In this document: one piece after another, positions 35,050 through 47,564 of the stretch
How the letters are laid out: every line of letters begins with the position of its first letter
How positions within the stretch are numbered: the stretch's first letter is position 1
Assembly (NCBI GenBank): GCA_017979445.1
Contig: CM030710.1
Coordinates: 17,594,248-17,658,247, forward strand
Reading direction: 5' to 3'
DNA from: Akebia trifoliata
Lineage: Eukaryota > Streptophyta > Magnoliopsida > Ranunculales > Lardizabalaceae
DNA: 64,000 nt
Program-made: the position numbers and the translations under genes
The notes under the pieces: model-generated
What the model was told of the DNA's origin: nothing
The model's input: only the letters and a program-made list of their open reading frames with translations
The model's database searches: none

Positions 35050-37952
35050 TGTGACGTCCCGCTAAACGCTAACACAAAACCCCATGTCAGATCTCGAGGT
35101 AATAGGTGGCATCTCAAAATTTCGGCATGGTCTCCTCTGTTTATGTTAGCATTCCAAGGCGTTCAACCTGCACTTTATAAACGACATACAATCCTGCATA
35201 TACATGCGTAATATAATAACTAGCGAAAGCTTATATACATCTAATATCGTACGATAGATCAAAGTACGGAAGAAGGAATTTATACACACGATTATACAGG
35301 AATTCCTCACTCTAACAAAAGTCCTAACACTCAAGACAAAATCCATAAGACTAACTGGAGGAACTGACACCACTAGTGGGTATAGCCCTAGTACTTACCA
35401 AGTGATGGACTTTGGTCGTCTATCTGACCCACCAGATGGTCCCCACTTGCTGGTTTTACGCCCGCCTAGCAAACTGCAGGCTCTGAAGCTAAAAAAAAAA
35501 AAGAAGGAATGGGTGAGTAACAATGGTTACCCAGTAAGGAAACAAACAATTTCTGTCAATAACCTCTCCTAACATGAACGAACAAACATACTGAATCATT
35601 TTAAAATATGCAAAGTTTTATAGAAGAAACTACGATTAACTGGTACATATAGCCAGGGATGAGCAACTAAACATTTTAAAACTCACATTACATCGATCAG
35701 CAATACTCACTATAACATTCTCTTTTTATACAAATCTAATTGATGATATGGAAACATTAAGCATGCATTTCATTTTATATATCAAAATAAGACAACAGAT
35801 ATATAATATAGAATGGTGGAGTATTGGAATTAAAGAGCTGGGATTCACGACTGGATTGCTCCCAGTTGGGACATAATGTTACAATTCTTCTCTGACTTTT
35901 AGTTTCTGATTTTATGGTCGATCGCTGCATTTACCACGTTTGATTGACCATTTATCCAGCTCAGGCTGGCCGTTTGACGTGATCGTAAGCAATAGGTCTC
36001 TTTTCGATGTGTTAGAACGTTCGACTACTATAGATTGTTAGTGATCACTGACTAATCATCTTCGTCTATGCCTATCAGGCGTGATAGTCATGTGATTCCC
36101 AAATATACAAATCATTCGTATACGACCACCTTTACATTACAAGTTCACTGGTAAAGATAGAGAGGAATAACCCAAATTCTAGTTGTGACTCCACTCTCAT
36201 ACGCGTCCCATACCACGTATGAGTTTGGTGGTCCCTATCGTACATCCCAGGATAGTACACCACTCCGGATGATATGACGCACTATCCCTTCAGGCATTCA
36301 CAGACTCTTTAACAGCTCTCAAAATAGTTACATATATATATATTACTTTCATTTGAAAACAAAAGAGAAATTAACAATACAAGGTTGAGAATGGATATCC
36401 AGTTTCCTACCATGCAAGTGTGGTCACCCGACCTAAAATAAATAACATAACTGAAAAATAATCAGCGTCTCCGCTAACAGAAATTTAAATAAATATGCAA
36501 CCAGCAATATTATCCCTGGATATCTGTTCACCAACCTGCACACAACACAACAACGTAAAATGCAGACATCATCCCTCGGGTGTAACTCTGACATTTTACC
36601 GTTTCATACCCTTTTTCCATTTTTTCGATTTTTACAGTTTTCAATATCTTCAATAAAATAGTCATTTTCTGATGTTCATCAACTCAATTTGAGTTCATTG
36701 AATATTAAATCACATTTTTCAACTATAGAATTTATTTTTATCAATAATATTGAAAAAGAAACAAATTTTATATCGAAACGGGGTCCGAGCAGTGCACAAG
36801 ACCCAATTTATGGAAATAACCAGTTAAAATATCCTACCCACATATAATTTGTTAAAAATACAATTAAACAAACATGCAATTTCTTGCGTGAATTTTTAAA
36901 TAACAAAAGAATTCTATATTTTGGAAATACATCAAAAAATTTTCGATAAAATCCTAAATACAATTTTCACAATCTACGATTACTAATAGAAATTAAGAGT
37001 TCTTTACTATCTCTATGCGAAGGAATTGAGACACGCACGCGGAAATCGAGATGAATGACATAGAAATCGAGGTAACTCATACTTCGAGATGACTCATTTT
37101 TGAAACTGGCCTGGTCGTTTCGAAGATCTCGATGTCGTCCTTTTTCTCTTCTACGGTGGAGGACGGTTTGACTCCGAAACGGATGAAATCCGAGTTCGAA
37201 ATTTCGAAATCTCCGTATATACGTACGGCTGATTTTTGACGATATCGGATGAAAAAGAAAGTGAAACGAAAAAAGGTTGGGTGGGTTTTGTAGATGTCGA
37301 GGCTACAGATGTTTCTTCCTTCTGCGTCGGTCGTCGACGGCGAGCCGTTTACAAGAGATCTGAAGTGGAAGTTTTTAAAAAAAATAATTTTTTTTTATAT
37401 AACGCGTTGGCTGTTGGATGAGTTGGAGAAGACGAAGTGTAAAAAATTTATTAAAATTTTATTTATATAAAATTTGGGACGAATTCGATATTTTGTCAAT
37501 TGTTTTGATCGATGATAACTTGATCATCCGGACTTCAAAACTGACAAATGAATACTCTATTTTGCCTAATTTTTTGTTCCGGATCTAATGGTATAGTCAA
37601 TTTCTACAAATTCTATCTCTAACAAAAATTTACATTTTTGGCCTGAGGTGACCCCTAAAATTTGTGTCGTTTTCATTTTTAACGATAATTCGACTTCTTG
37701 ATCTCCAAAAATAACAAATAAATAGTCCATGTTCTATAATTTTTCGCTACGAACCCAATGGTATAATCGAATATTAATAATTATTTCTCTAGCAAAAAGT
37801 CACTATTTTAGCTTGGTCCGACTCGGTAATTGAGGATTTTGTAATTTTTCTATTCGGACTCGCACTTGAGCGTGCTTACTAGCTAAACTATGTTTTTCGA
37901 TCATTTTGAATATTTTTCCTCGAGATACAAATTGAAAACTCAGGATTTTACA
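35050..37952 (-). mobile_element. Solo LTR S3 (2903 bp), TSD ATATA
   Basis: Perfect duplications ATATA at 35045-35049 and 37953-37957. Plus-strand ends are TGTGACGTCCCGC and AGGATTTTACA. It is homologous along its length to S2 (same orientation) and S1 (opposite). It is not the partner LTR of S2: the 1 kb between them is E2 LTR, PBS and leader, and each has its own target duplication. Confidence 0.92.
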
Positions 37953-37965
37953 ATATATATAATAT

Positions 37966-38351
37966 GGGAACAGATCAAGGGACGTATGAAAAAACATATG
38001 TAAAAACAATGTAACATTAATAAAATTTCAAAATATAGGTTAGAAGTTTCAGATTGAGATGATTTTTTGTGAGGATGATCTCTATGATGGGACGATCATC
38101 CAAAAAAAATCAGTCCAATTTAAAACTTCTAACCCCATTAAAAGTGATTTAGAATATGGACCGTCAATTTTTTGCCAATAATTTTTTTAAATCACTTTTG
38201 ATGGATTTAGAAGTTTCAGATTGAGCTGATTTTTTGTAAGGATGATCTTCTCATCATAGTGACCATCCTCGCAAAAAATCAGCTCCATCCAAAATCTCTA
38301 ACCCATATTTTGAAAACCATTGTTTTTACATATGTCCCATGAACTGCCCCC
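37966..38351. mobile_element. Long-TIR (foldback) MITE, about 386 bp
   Basis: Left arm GGGAACAGATCAAGGGACG, ATATGTAAAAACAATG, GATTTTTTGTGAGGATG. The right arm is its inverse (CATCCTCGCAAAAAATC, CATTGTTTTTACATATG, CCCATGAACTGCCCC). The arms match over roughly 130 bp each, nearly the whole element. TATATATAA lies on both sides in an AT-repeat context, compatible with the 9 bp TSD of a Mutator-type MITE but not proof. It is immediately beside solo LTR S3. Confidence 0.8.
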
Positions 38352-40555
38352 TATATATAAAAATTCTTTTTAAAAAAATAATTAAATAAAAGTAGGGTTT
38401 TTTTTGTTTTACTTGGTAAAACAAAAATCAATTTACTTTTAATCAAAAAAGAAAGAGAGTCTTTTTATTTTGTTTATGTAAAAAAAAGGGGGGGGGGGGG
38501 TTGTGTCTATTTCAATGTTGGGTCTGATTGATTATTTTTTGTACTATACTAATTGATTGTCCATCTGATATGTCATAATCGATATATATATTTTTTATGT
38601 GCATAACTTGATTTGAATTTCGATGCTATGGATTTTATATCAATGTTTATGTGATATTCATATGTTGTTGGTTTGATCTTTCCAACGGGCCCATTTATAT
38701 TAAAAGTGTCCCGGGCACACCCCACCTTATTTTGCACACACCACTAATACATTTAAATTACGTTGCATTGTACGTTTGCATGTCCCTTAAACCAACGTGG
38801 CCCTATCTCCTCGTGAGACGCGACGTCATTCATGAAAATCATAACTCCAGTCACCTACCTCTATCGTATATAAAACTGGGGCATCAATACCGTTCGATCA
38901 GGTGACCCTGAAAGGTATATCAATACACTCACGCTAAAACGACCTAAGCCTTTGTCCTATTGTAAGCCGCAAAGTCATATGTCCCGATTGCCAACGTATT
39001 ACTAGTATGTGGTCACTCCCCTTGTGAGACACTAAACTATTTATGAAAGCTACAACCCTAGACTCATTCTGAAATGGTATATCAAATCAAGTTACCACGT
39101 ACCGTCTGATTGAGTACACTCGAGAGGTATATAGGTGTATTTGAGTAAGAGTGGGCAGATAAATTGCATTGTATGTAGTAAACCTAAAATCTAGGAGCTT
39201 TCCTATAGTTCACGACCTGAACTGACTATGGGTGTTCCCAGGTTGCTCTATTTAACCCAACCAACCAGTAAGTGAGCGGACCGGTCCAGATAGTTAAAAC
39301 TAAACCCGCAACATCGATCCAACCCAATCTATGTACCGATCAAGTTGAACCAATTAACCAATTGGCCAAATTGATGAATGGATCAAACTGATCAAAATCA
39401 AACTGGTTGGACTAATTGGTTTCACTTTAAAAGATTCAAACCACTTCATACAAAAAATATTTAGATGCTAGGGTCAAATTAATTTATCTAATCAAAGGTT
39501 CAACCCCAACCTAACATTAACCCGTGACTAACTTTGCTCACTCTTGAGGTCACTATAGACTTATAGTGCACATGGATTCAATGTTTCCCACCAGACTTTA
39601 TATTAAATTTTAATCATGTGGTTAAGAGTCAAACCTTCAGAATCTATGGTTAATCTTGGTTTATTTCTAATCAGGTAATAGTTGCTCCTAGACATTCTAA
39701 ACCCCCATCTATGCTACTCTAGGTCTACCAAAAGAGTCGTCAAGCCAAAGTACTAGTGTCAAGTCCAAGTAGTCTAACCTTTCACCATAGTATTATGCCC
39801 ATCTATCCATAAGAATCTCCCTGCTTTGTAAATAAGCGCCCTTGAGTTTCCTTTTAGTTTCAGTTCAGTTTTCACCAGTCTTTAAATTCAGTTGGTTATT
39901 TCAATTACGTTAGTCTTTCTTTAATTTTTGAGTTTTGATCGAGTTTGTTAGTCTATGTTTTTTTTAATTCTAATAAAATAAAAAAGCTTTTGATTATCAT
40001 GCGTGTAATAACGATTTGAGCATAATATCAAACATAAAGAATAACTCAAAACTCACTAATCGAACTTGATAAATATTAGAATTAAATAGTATACTCAAAA
40101 AGTGCAAATTGGTACTATATTATCATCAGAAGAACATGAGAAAACTCAAGAAATTCAGCAGTGTTCTCGCATGGATCCTATGTCAATATGGTAGTTACAA
40201 ACACCATGTTGCTTATCATCAGAGTAGATTGCACCAGAATAGATCAATACATAAAGTCAAAGTCAAAGATTATCGATCAAGGATGATGAATTTGCAACCA
40301 TAAACAAAGGTGTTAAGACCCACAAAGAGATCCATCATGTTTTTTACTCAAGAGAGAAGAGTTCTCATTGGCAAAATGATATGAAATTTTTTTTGAAGTT
40401 CGAAAAGGGTTGAATGAGTCAATGTCAAATACAAAAAACTTAATCATACTCGATTTCACAAAAGAAGATTAAAGACCATTCATTCTGAAAATAAGACCTT
40501 ACTTGACAGAGCAATCAAGACATCAAGTTTCTAGCACTTTGATCAAATCAAGTAG
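38352..40555 (+). other. E2 internal region: leader block and unmatched filler
   Basis: 38690-39260 aligns with E1 leader 9400-10200 (shared CCCGGGCACACCCCACCTT, CATCAATACCGT, GGGTGTTCCC). 39260-40555 replaces the whole E1 ORF1-gag-pol block with about 1.3 kb in which I see no coding and no E1 homology. An 11-base G run lies at about 38486. Confidence 0.65.
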
Positions 40556-41234
40556 TACTTCATTAAAGGATGTCTTCTTTGGTCAAACCATTTTCCTATC
40601 TTGCCAAGAAAAAATAACATTCGTTAGCTCCTCATAGCCTCTAAAAAAAATCAATAGCATTTTCCTTCTAAACCACACCAATCGACCTTGAGAAGGAACT
40701 CTGGTATGAACTATGTTTTGATCTGATCCCAAAAGAGAAAAGAAAGATTTGGGGCACGTAGACAACCTGAGAAGTGTCGATAATGCTATGACTCCAATTA
40801 CCTCATTGTTCAATCTTGTCATAATTTCATGATTGCTTTCGTTACATAGGTGCATTTCAATTTGAATCATTATTGTCAGCGCAAAAAGATCTTTAGGACC
40901 TAACACTTTTTTAATCAATAAGAGTTTATTTTCAATGATCCGATAGAATACTCAGTAGGCATCACACCATTGCACACACGTGTACTTTTACATTAGTCAG
41001 GAAATTTTTTCTAAAATTCAAAGATCTGATATCGTCAGTGAGAGTTCATCCTTGAGGACCTGACAACTTTTAGTTTAGGAAAAGTTTTACCCTCAAATAT
41101 CCGAACACTCTAACAAGTTGTTAAATCAGACTGCAAAATGAACTGTCACTAGCTTTGGCAATCAAATATCGCACTATTTACCAAAGTAGATTTGCTATCT
41201 AGTTTGCTTCAATCCTCTACCAAAGAGGGGCATT
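40556..41234 (+). other. E2 3' untranslated region and polypurine tract
   Basis: Begins with sequence homologous to the bases just after the E1 integrase stop and ends with AAAGAGGGGCATT directly before the LTR TG, the polypurine tract for plus-strand priming. Unlike E1 it has no tandem repeats. Confidence 0.7.
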
Positions 41235-42584
41235 TGTAGACACCCAATTTTCATACTCGCCTGATTAATCAACTCGTCAATCCAATTGCGACGGTTCCCA
41301 ATGATGGATGAGTATTCTAATTTTTTTTTTTTGTTACTAGATGTGTTTCCAAAATTCGAATGATATATTTCAAACAAGTAAAATTTTAAAAATCACTCTA
41401 TACTAGAAAAATATGATCCAAAATATAGAAATCATCATTTTCAGACAAAAAAAAAGTTTACAAGAAAAATCACTTAAAAATTATCAAATTACCAAAATAC
41501 CCCTAATATCAAAACATCCCTAGAGCCTACATTACGTTTAAGAAAATCTTTTCGAACACATAAAATAATAAATTAAGACCAAATAAATTATTTCACTAAT
41601 TTTCACAAAATCTTACAAAATTACGAAGACGCCCCTTATAAGGTCCACAATCATTTCACTCTAAAAACCTATAAATGACACAAACTAATATTCTCATTAA
41701 AATCATTATGAAAAACTAATTTCAAACATTCAAAAATGTCAAAAATAAACCTCTCAACACAAAAGCCATCTTTAAGGGTAAAATAATAATTTTTCAATCC
41801 CTAAAAATCAAAAATTGAAAATTAATAATTAAAATATTAATAAATCAAATTAAAATTTTAAATGAATAAATCAATTAATTAAGCCTACGGGCCAAATTTT
41901 AAGTGGTAGCCCATTTATTTAAGTGCGACCCACATGATAAAACTTAATTAAACCCTAATCTCCCAAAAGTTCTTTAAAAATGTGCTTCTACCACCTAATT
42001 TCGTAGGTCAAGAAAAATCATAGGAAAAAAAGGTCAAAAACTCTCCCAAAACTTCTCAAAACCCTAAATCAAAAGTCCTAAGTCTATACCTAACACTCAA
42101 ATCCTATTTTTTCACCTAAAAAATACCTAGAAATTCTCAAAACACCCTAAAAAGTTAAAAAAAATATTCAGATCTAGGAGGAGAAAATCTCATCTCGGAG
42201 ATCGAAAATAGATCTAGGGACGAAGACAAAAACGGAAAGACTCACACGAGGAACGTTCTCCGTCAGTTCTGAGGGAATCGACTATCGCAATCACCCAAGT
42301 AAAGAAGGTAATTTTTTTATTTTAAATTTTAGGCCATTTTTTTCTTACAATGTAAATTTTTTGGGAAAATTAGAGACCGACGTTCACTAAATGAGATTGG
42401 TAACTAATACCTTCCAATCCCGTAATATGATCCCCAATCCCATTTTTTTGTAGATTAGTACATTTTATCTGTTTAGAGTCATGTTTTGATTCCTTAACCG
42501 TAAAGATTCCTAGATCGTAAAACTAAGAGGCGACTCCCAAAAAGTAAAAAGATGATCCATACCCGTGGATCAAGGGCACTTTCA
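41235..42584 (+). repeat. E2 3' LTR (1350 bp)
   Basis: Starts TGTAGACACCC and ends GGGCACTTTCA. Uninterrupted, so it serves as the reference for the empty site of S2. Visible divergence from the 5' LTR in the first 150 bases is above 10%, including indels. Confidence 0.88.
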
Positions 42585-43600
42585 ATTGTAGAGTTGTTAA
42601 ATGAGCATCACTAAGAATTTTACTAGCGTACTGGGTAATGTGAGGATGTTTATCGATTTGCTGACCCAAAACAACGCCTATCACATAATCTGAAGTATTG
42701 CATATAACCTCAAATGGAACCTTCCAATTTGGGGGTTGAATGATGGATGTCGAGGTTAACTCGAACTTAAGCTTGTTAAATGCAAGAAGATATAACACTA
42801 AGAAGTTGAAAGGAACATCCTTCCCTAAGAGTTACACATAACTTTAAGATATTTCCAAAATCTTTAATGAATCTATGATAAAAACTTGCATGGCCTAGGA
42901 ATGACCTAATTTCTTTGACAGTCTTAAGAAGTAGTAACTTTTCAATTAAATCTACCTTCACTTTATCTATTTCAATCCCTTTCGCAGAAATAATATGTCC
43001 TAGCCCAATTCTGGATGTTACCATAAAATGACATTTTCCCAATTAAATACTAGGTTGACTTTTTACAGTGCACGAGAACCAAAGTCAAGTGATGGAAACA
43101 TTTATCAAAACTTGATCTGAATACTGAAAAATTATTCATGAATACTTCAAGATATCTTTCTATCATATCAAAAAATATACTCATCATACACTGTTGAAAA
43201 TTAGTTGGTGCATTGCACAACCCAAAGGGCGTGCATCGATACATGAAAATTTCGAAGGGATAAGTAAAAGTTATTTTCTCCTGATTGGTAGGAGCAATAG
43301 GTATTTGGTTATACCTAGAATAATAATCCAAGAAGCAATAATGAGAATGTCTTGCTAGACACTCTAATATTTGATCAATGAAAGGTAGCGGAAAGTAATC
43401 TTTGGGAGTCATCGAGTTGAGTTTCCTATAATCGATAGACACTCTCCATTCGATTTGGGAATTGACTCGTTGTCTTGATTTACTACCACAGTGATACCAG
43501 ATTTCTTAGGAACAAATTGAATGGGACTCACCCAACGATTGTTGAAAATAAGGTAGATGATACTCACAACTATCTGAACCAGTTATTGACTCGAAACTTA
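42585..43600 (-). pseudogene. Athila-type RT and start of RNase H, 5' half of the split element
   Basis: Minus strand. From 43600 downwards: NNRWVSPIQFVPKKSG, LSIDYRKLNSMTPKDYFPLP, FLDYYSRYNQIPIAP and CTPFGLCNAPTNFQQCM. The catalytic box reads EVFMNNFSVF, so both Asp of the usual DD are Asn. Then come LGHIISAKGIEID, IRSFLGHASFYHRF and the RNase H start (FEVICNTSDYVIGVVLGQ). It stops at 42585, exactly at the E2 target duplication, and resumes below 30203. gag and protease were not recognised upstream of 43600. Confidence 0.85.
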
Positions 43601-46600
43601 TATAGGAACAAAATTTATTTTAACTGTTTCATATATATATATATATAGGTAAAATACATAGGTAGAGGGTAATCGTAAATTAGATGAGAGAGCCAATTGT
43701 TTGAGAGGTCAATCTATACCTAGAACCAGTAAATGATCCATATGAATGGTATAAGAAACAGTTCAAGTAGATAAAAATCCACGTCATCATTCAAGATTTA
43801 AGGTGTGAATGGACACCAAATAGTGGTTTTAGAAAATTTATTTTTTTTTGGCTCATAGTGACTCACATGACTAGAAAAGAAGAGGTCTACTTAAGACCTA
43901 AGTAAGGAGGTTCGATTAAGGGAGATAGAAAGTAATAGGCACCTTGTCCCACCATCAAGTGATAGTTATCAAAAAATAGCCATTGGTGAAGTAGAAAACT
44001 GATTATTTTTAGGATTTTTGATGTTAAAGGAGATATAAGAAGTTAAGAGCTAAATGAATTATAGTTTGATTTGTAAATTGTTCAAAAGTGAGAACATGAT
44101 AAAGTTAAAAAGGAAAAGGGGTGCTTGCTGGATTTTTTTGTGGGCTTGTGACTTGAGTATAAATCCACTTGAATTATACTATTTTGAGTCCCGAAGTACT
44201 ACACGCACTTACATACTAACTTGGGAATAGTTTTATGTTGGTTTAGTACTTGGACCATGTCCATGAGTTAGACACAACTTTGATGGAATTAGAACTTTTA
44301 TATATGAAAATGTAACCCTATGAGACTATTTTTGTTGGCTTGAAGGATTAGATATGGATTTAGAAAGATCCACACCTTTGGCTCATACCTTTTAAAAATA
44401 TAAAAAGTGGTGTGTGTTAAAAGTGTATGTATTGAAGTTCCCAAAGGAACCTTTTACATGGACTTAGAAAATAAGGATTACTTCACCTAGTAAAGACTTG
44501 CTTTCCCCTGCTTAATCCATTAAAGTATGAAGCTAAATTAAGATCTTGAAAGAAATGCTAGAAACTTAAATGAAATGGAAAATAGCTTCACAAAGAAGAC
44601 TTACTTTCTTATACCTTATGCCACTAACAAGAAAAAGAAAAAAAATATAAATTGTATTGAATTTTGAAATGTACTAAATAAAGAGAAGTGGTAAGATAGA
44701 AGGGGGAATTGGGGATTCAAGCACACAAAAATAGAAAATGGTGTCCAACACCCCACCTTAGCCGTTTTTTTTTTTTTTTGTTATTTCTTACTCTAGGCTC
44801 TAGGATGGACTAGAGAATAGATAGACAAAATTTTGTGGTTTATGTGAGTTCTCAAGAGGGTATTTTAACAAAATTTTCTTGTTTTAAAAAAACCTATTTT
44901 TCTTGAATATGCATCTATTTATAGAGTTTTGAGAGACCATTGGGGGCAAAAAATCACAAACTTTCCAAGTGCACAATATTCCTAATGATACCTCCATGGA
45001 TGGCCTTCATTTTCTTCTATACCCTTGTCCTCAATAGTCATTTTTATAGTATTGGAGTTTCACCAACCAAAATTATTCAAGGGCAAAAAGGTAAAGGTGC
45101 AAGAGGTTCTAAAGGATTCTTCTTGGGGGTAAAAAGGTCAAGGCCACTTGACATTTTAGCAATTTACTTTGAACTTTGGTGGAAAGAGCTTGAGATTAGG
45201 GATGTGTGAAGGGCTCTTTGGTCTTTGGACATAAAGTAGTCTCAACAAAGTAAAGGTATGTAAGTCATTACTCATTTGTGGGGACCAATTATGACCAAGG
45301 TCAAGGGTAATAGAATGAGTGTAGAGTGATGGGAGAGTGTAAAATAGGGTCTTTGTAGTAAAATTGCTTGTGATCCCCAAAAGCTAAAAGAGTTAGTAGG
45401 GTGTGAAGTAGCAAAGTAGAGAGTCAAGGTTGAGAGACTTTGCCAAATTACCTTGGACCCAAAGGATGGAGTACTAGATAAGGTAAAAGTGGGGTAAAAT
45501 GGTACAAGGGAGTGGTCCCAAGGGAATGAGATTTGAAAGTGAGCCAAGTGGAGTGGCTTCCCCTCCAAAAGTATTATGTACTATATGTAGGTGAGGTGGG
45601 GAAATGAGGTAATCAATGTTTGCATGGCTCACTTTAGGGACTCCGAACACCACCCATATATATATATACACACAAAGAGAGATGTGGCAAACACTCCATA
45701 AGTTTCAAAGAAGATGACCTCATCTCTAAGTATTAGGAGGGAGCTTACCTTAATATTGTGAAGCTAAGGAAAAACATATAATAATAAAAATGAAATGGGG
45801 AGAAAAAGGAAAGGAGCAGATGGAAATGAAAATTGTGTGCAAGAGGTAACTCTAAAGAAGTGAAAAGAATATAAATAGAAAGAAGTATAAAAATTAAAAA
45901 TGGAGGGTAAAAAGGGAAGAAGAAAATGAGAACTAACAAAAGCTTGATAGGTAAAAAGTAAACTCCGTGGAAAAAGTCAATGGTTGAAGTCTGGCATTTC
46001 CAAAATAATGCCAAAGTCAACTCCGAGGAAATTCGATCTTATGTATTTGGAAGCTCATATTTTTCATCTTACAAACCTTAATCAAGTGATTGTAAGAGAT
46101 CGTTGCTTAAAGTTCAAATAATGAACATCTTAGAGCCATATCGAGGACTCTACATTGTAGCATACATGTCCATATAATGACTATGCTATGTATATTTAAA
46201 GGTTGACGACTTGTAGATTCGAGTGTTGGAGTTTTGTTGGTAAATGGTTCATATTGAATCCCTTGAGGAATGAATTAGAGTTGTTGTGCAGAAGAGACGG
46301 TTCGTGGAATTGAAGTGTGAAGGATAGAAAGGTGCAAATAAGCAATCAAAGATTGGTTGTAGTGAATTGAGGAATCTGGTTGTGCGTGAGTAACCTTTTC
46401 ACTCTTGTCAACTCTTTCCACATAAAAGAAAAAAAAAAACTTGGTGTATGTTGTGATGAGTGAATGTTAGAATCAACTAAACAATACAGTATACTCATAT
46501 ATCTGTACTAATCAGATTAATTCGAATATACCTTTTGTTATTCTTGTAAATCCATAGTCAAGGGAAGATATATACAAAAAAAAAATTCTAAGTGCAAATT

Positions 46601-47223
46601 AATGTAAATTTGATGAGAGTATTTTCATTAATTCATATTTGATGAGGTACTTTTGTAATTTTAATGTATCTTCCCTGAGAGGTGTTTTCGTAATTTCAGA
46701 TGCATATCACTTTCGCAAGTATCGAGTGTTATTTTTAAATTTTGAATAATTCTTTAATGAAAAACATTTTGTAATTTCAATATACATTTTGTAATTTCAT
46801 CAATTCATATATATGTTAGTTTAACATGGGTCCAATAATTTTTGCAGATGATTTGTAACAACTTCTTTTTTTCTTTTTTTTTTGCTGCAAATCTTTTGCA
46901 TTGTATCTCGAGAAAGATCTATATGACTGCACAACCTTTGCATCCAAAAGCATAATAAGATGCCTCAAGGACCCAGATCACAAAATTTTAAGCTTTTAAA
47001 AGGAAATTTTAAAAAAAATACCATTAATTTTTTTTAAATTTTGGAGTTAAGCGGCCATCCATTTTCAAAAGCCTTAGCTTATTTCTTTTATTATTATTTA
47101 TATTTTTAAAAACAGGATCTAGGCCATGAAATCTAGAGGGGCTACGGTGTTATTTGGCCATGGCAATCCATGTGAAACACATATTTTGTTTAAAGCAGGA
47201 TTTTGGCTAATAAGATATTATGC
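43601..47223. other. No gene recognised between the Athila remnant and the syntaxin gene
   Basis: AT-rich, with simple repeats: (AT)n at 43632, a T run at 44764, (TA)n(CA)n at about 45655. Several open frames on the minus strand near 45156-46020 are low-complexity (T/C-rich) and match nothing. The part nearest 47224 probably includes the syntaxin 3' UTR and downstream region. Confidence 0.45.
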
Positions 47224-47564
47224 TTCATGTTCATCACCTCTTTAACAGCCAAAAAAGAAAGATAAGTTCTCTGAAGTAACTACATGAAGTTACAGCGTTG
47301 CAAGCAGGCTTCCTCACCAAATAAAGATGAAGAAATATTAAGTAATGAAAACCAACAAACAAAAACATAAATAAACAAATGAAATGAAAATCACTCGAAT
47401 TTGTGGAAACGAATTTTGACCACATACAAATACATCACTCAGGTATTGGGATGACAAACATTTATACATTAAACAGACTATACATAGTTCAAACTCAACT
47501 TCAAAACTCAAACTCACACTCACAACCACATCACTACACTTGAATTTCCAATGCCCACAACACC

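Larger units (their letters stand above)
30204..42584 (+). mobile_element. Coding-free Ogre-like LTR retrotransposon E2, inserted in the Athila element
   Basis: 5' LTR 30204-34495 (interrupted by solo LTR S2), PBS 34497, polypurine tract 41223-41234, 3' LTR 41235-42584. Target-site duplications are ATTAT (30199-30203) and ATTGT (42585-42589), one mismatch. LTR ends, PBS, leader block (38690-39260) and the segment after pol (40556-40790) all match E1, but ORF1, gag and pol are absent. It is therefore a non-autonomous relative or deletion derivative that could have used an E1-like partner. Its two LTRs differ by many substitutions and indels, so the insertion is old. Solo LTR S3 and a MITE lie in its leader. 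Confidence 0.85.

Noticed and set aside
31057..37952. S2 and S3 as the two LTRs of one element
   Set aside because: Only about 1 kb separates them, and it is E2 LTR end, PBS and leader; each has its own target duplication.
45156..46020. Several minus-strand open frames
   Set aside because: Low-complexity T/C-rich translations with no motif, overlapping in different frames; no splice or family support.
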